Assembly (NCBI GenBank): GCA_945900705.1
Contig: CAMDKJ010000137.1
Location: 1 to 5,006 of the forward strand
DNA from: Bifidobacterium breve
Lineage (GTDB): Bacteria > Actinomycetota > Actinomycetes > S36-B12
DNA length: 5,006 nt
Reading direction: 5' to 3'
The notes beneath the pieces were generated by a model, which was not told where the DNA came from, did not search any database, and was given only the letters and a program-made list of their open reading frames with translations. The translations under genes and the position numbers were made by a program. Below are positions 4,975 through 5,006 of the stretch, piece by piece; position 1 is the first letter of the stretch, and each line of letters starts with the position of its first letter.

Positions 4975-5006
4975 GATTGATCGTGATCGAGGAGATCACA
5001 ACAGCT
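4967..5006 (-). CDS. ppiA: Cyclophilin-type peptidyl-prolyl isomerase, extreme C-terminus (rest outside window)
   Basis: Reading the - strand from 5005, the frame gives AVVISSITINRD followed by TAA (4969-4967). This closely resembles the C-terminal strand of actinobacterial PpiA cyclophilins; the M. tuberculosis protein ends in PVVIESITIS as I recall it. A ppiA gene is also the expected neighbour of the crgA/rhomboid region in actinobacteria. Cyclophilins catalyse cis-trans isomerisation of Xaa-Pro bonds. The stop lies inside the rhomboid gene, giving an 8-base overlap on the same strand and suggesting a ppiA-rhomboid operon. Only about a dozen residues are visible, so the call depends on the motif and synteny together. 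Confidence 0.7.
   Translation of the reverse strand, partial: AVVISSITINRD

Noticed and set aside
4989..4994. GAGGAG on the + strand as a ribosome binding site for a gene starting beyond the window
   Set aside because: The same bases encode the ppiA C-terminus on the - strand, and no start codon is visible within the remaining 12 bases.
4971..4999. Palindromes TCACGAT-TG-ATCGTGA and GTGATC-GAGGA-GATCAC near the rhomboid start as an operator
   Set aside because: They fall within the coding end of ppiA and arise from repeated ATC/GAT codons (Ile-rich strand), so chance symmetry is the simpler explanation.

Overview
The window is an actinobacterial (Actinomycetota) chromosome segment. It carries the conserved cell-wall and division neighbourhood that in mycobacteria and streptomycetes lies close to dnaA/oriC: pbpA, a PASTA-type Ser/Thr kinase (pknB), trpG/pabA, crgA, a rhomboid protease and ppiA. 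Base composition looks moderately GC-rich rather than extreme. GTG starts are common (crgA, vapC and the rhomboid gene, perhaps also vapB and trpG). I cannot name a genus.

Left part (1-2315, + strand): the 3' end of a class B penicillin-binding protein, with its KTG motif visible, is followed after 52 bases by a complete membrane Ser/Thr kinase. The kinase has an intracellular catalytic domain, one transmembrane helix, three PASTA domains and a Pro/Thr/Glu-rich extracellular tail. Middle part (2334-3312): a convergent type-1 glutamine amidotransferase subunit (trpG/pabA, - strand) lies 18 bases from the end of pknB. Divergent to it is crgA, a small two-helix division protein with a strong AGGAGG ribosome binding site.

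Right part (3313-5006): an 89-base gap holds a DnaA-box-like 9-mer, a strong stem-loop, a small palindrome and a tandem GTGCTAC repeat. It precedes a two-gene type II toxin-antitoxin module: a Phd/YefM-family antitoxin and a PIN-domain VapC toxin that overlap by GTGA. The toxin gene runs convergently into a rhomboid protease gene, and the two share a single CTAG as stop codon on both strands. The last 40 bases encode the C-terminus of a cyclophilin (ppiA, - strand), whose stop lies 8 bases inside the rhomboid gene. It is too short to have been called as an ORF and was recognised from its C-terminal residues.

Functionally, pbpA, pknB and crgA belong to septal and polar peptidoglycan synthesis and its muropeptide-responsive phosphorylation control. 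trpG/pabA supplies ammonia for anthranilate and/or 4-amino-4-deoxychorismate synthesis. The vapBC module is the accessory part, apparently inserted between crgA and the rhomboid gene in an otherwise conserved neighbourhood. I see no wholly new system. The points most worth a second look are the vapBC insertion with its shared stop, the altered kinase activation loop, the kinase's Pro-rich tail and the repeat-dense vapB promoter region.
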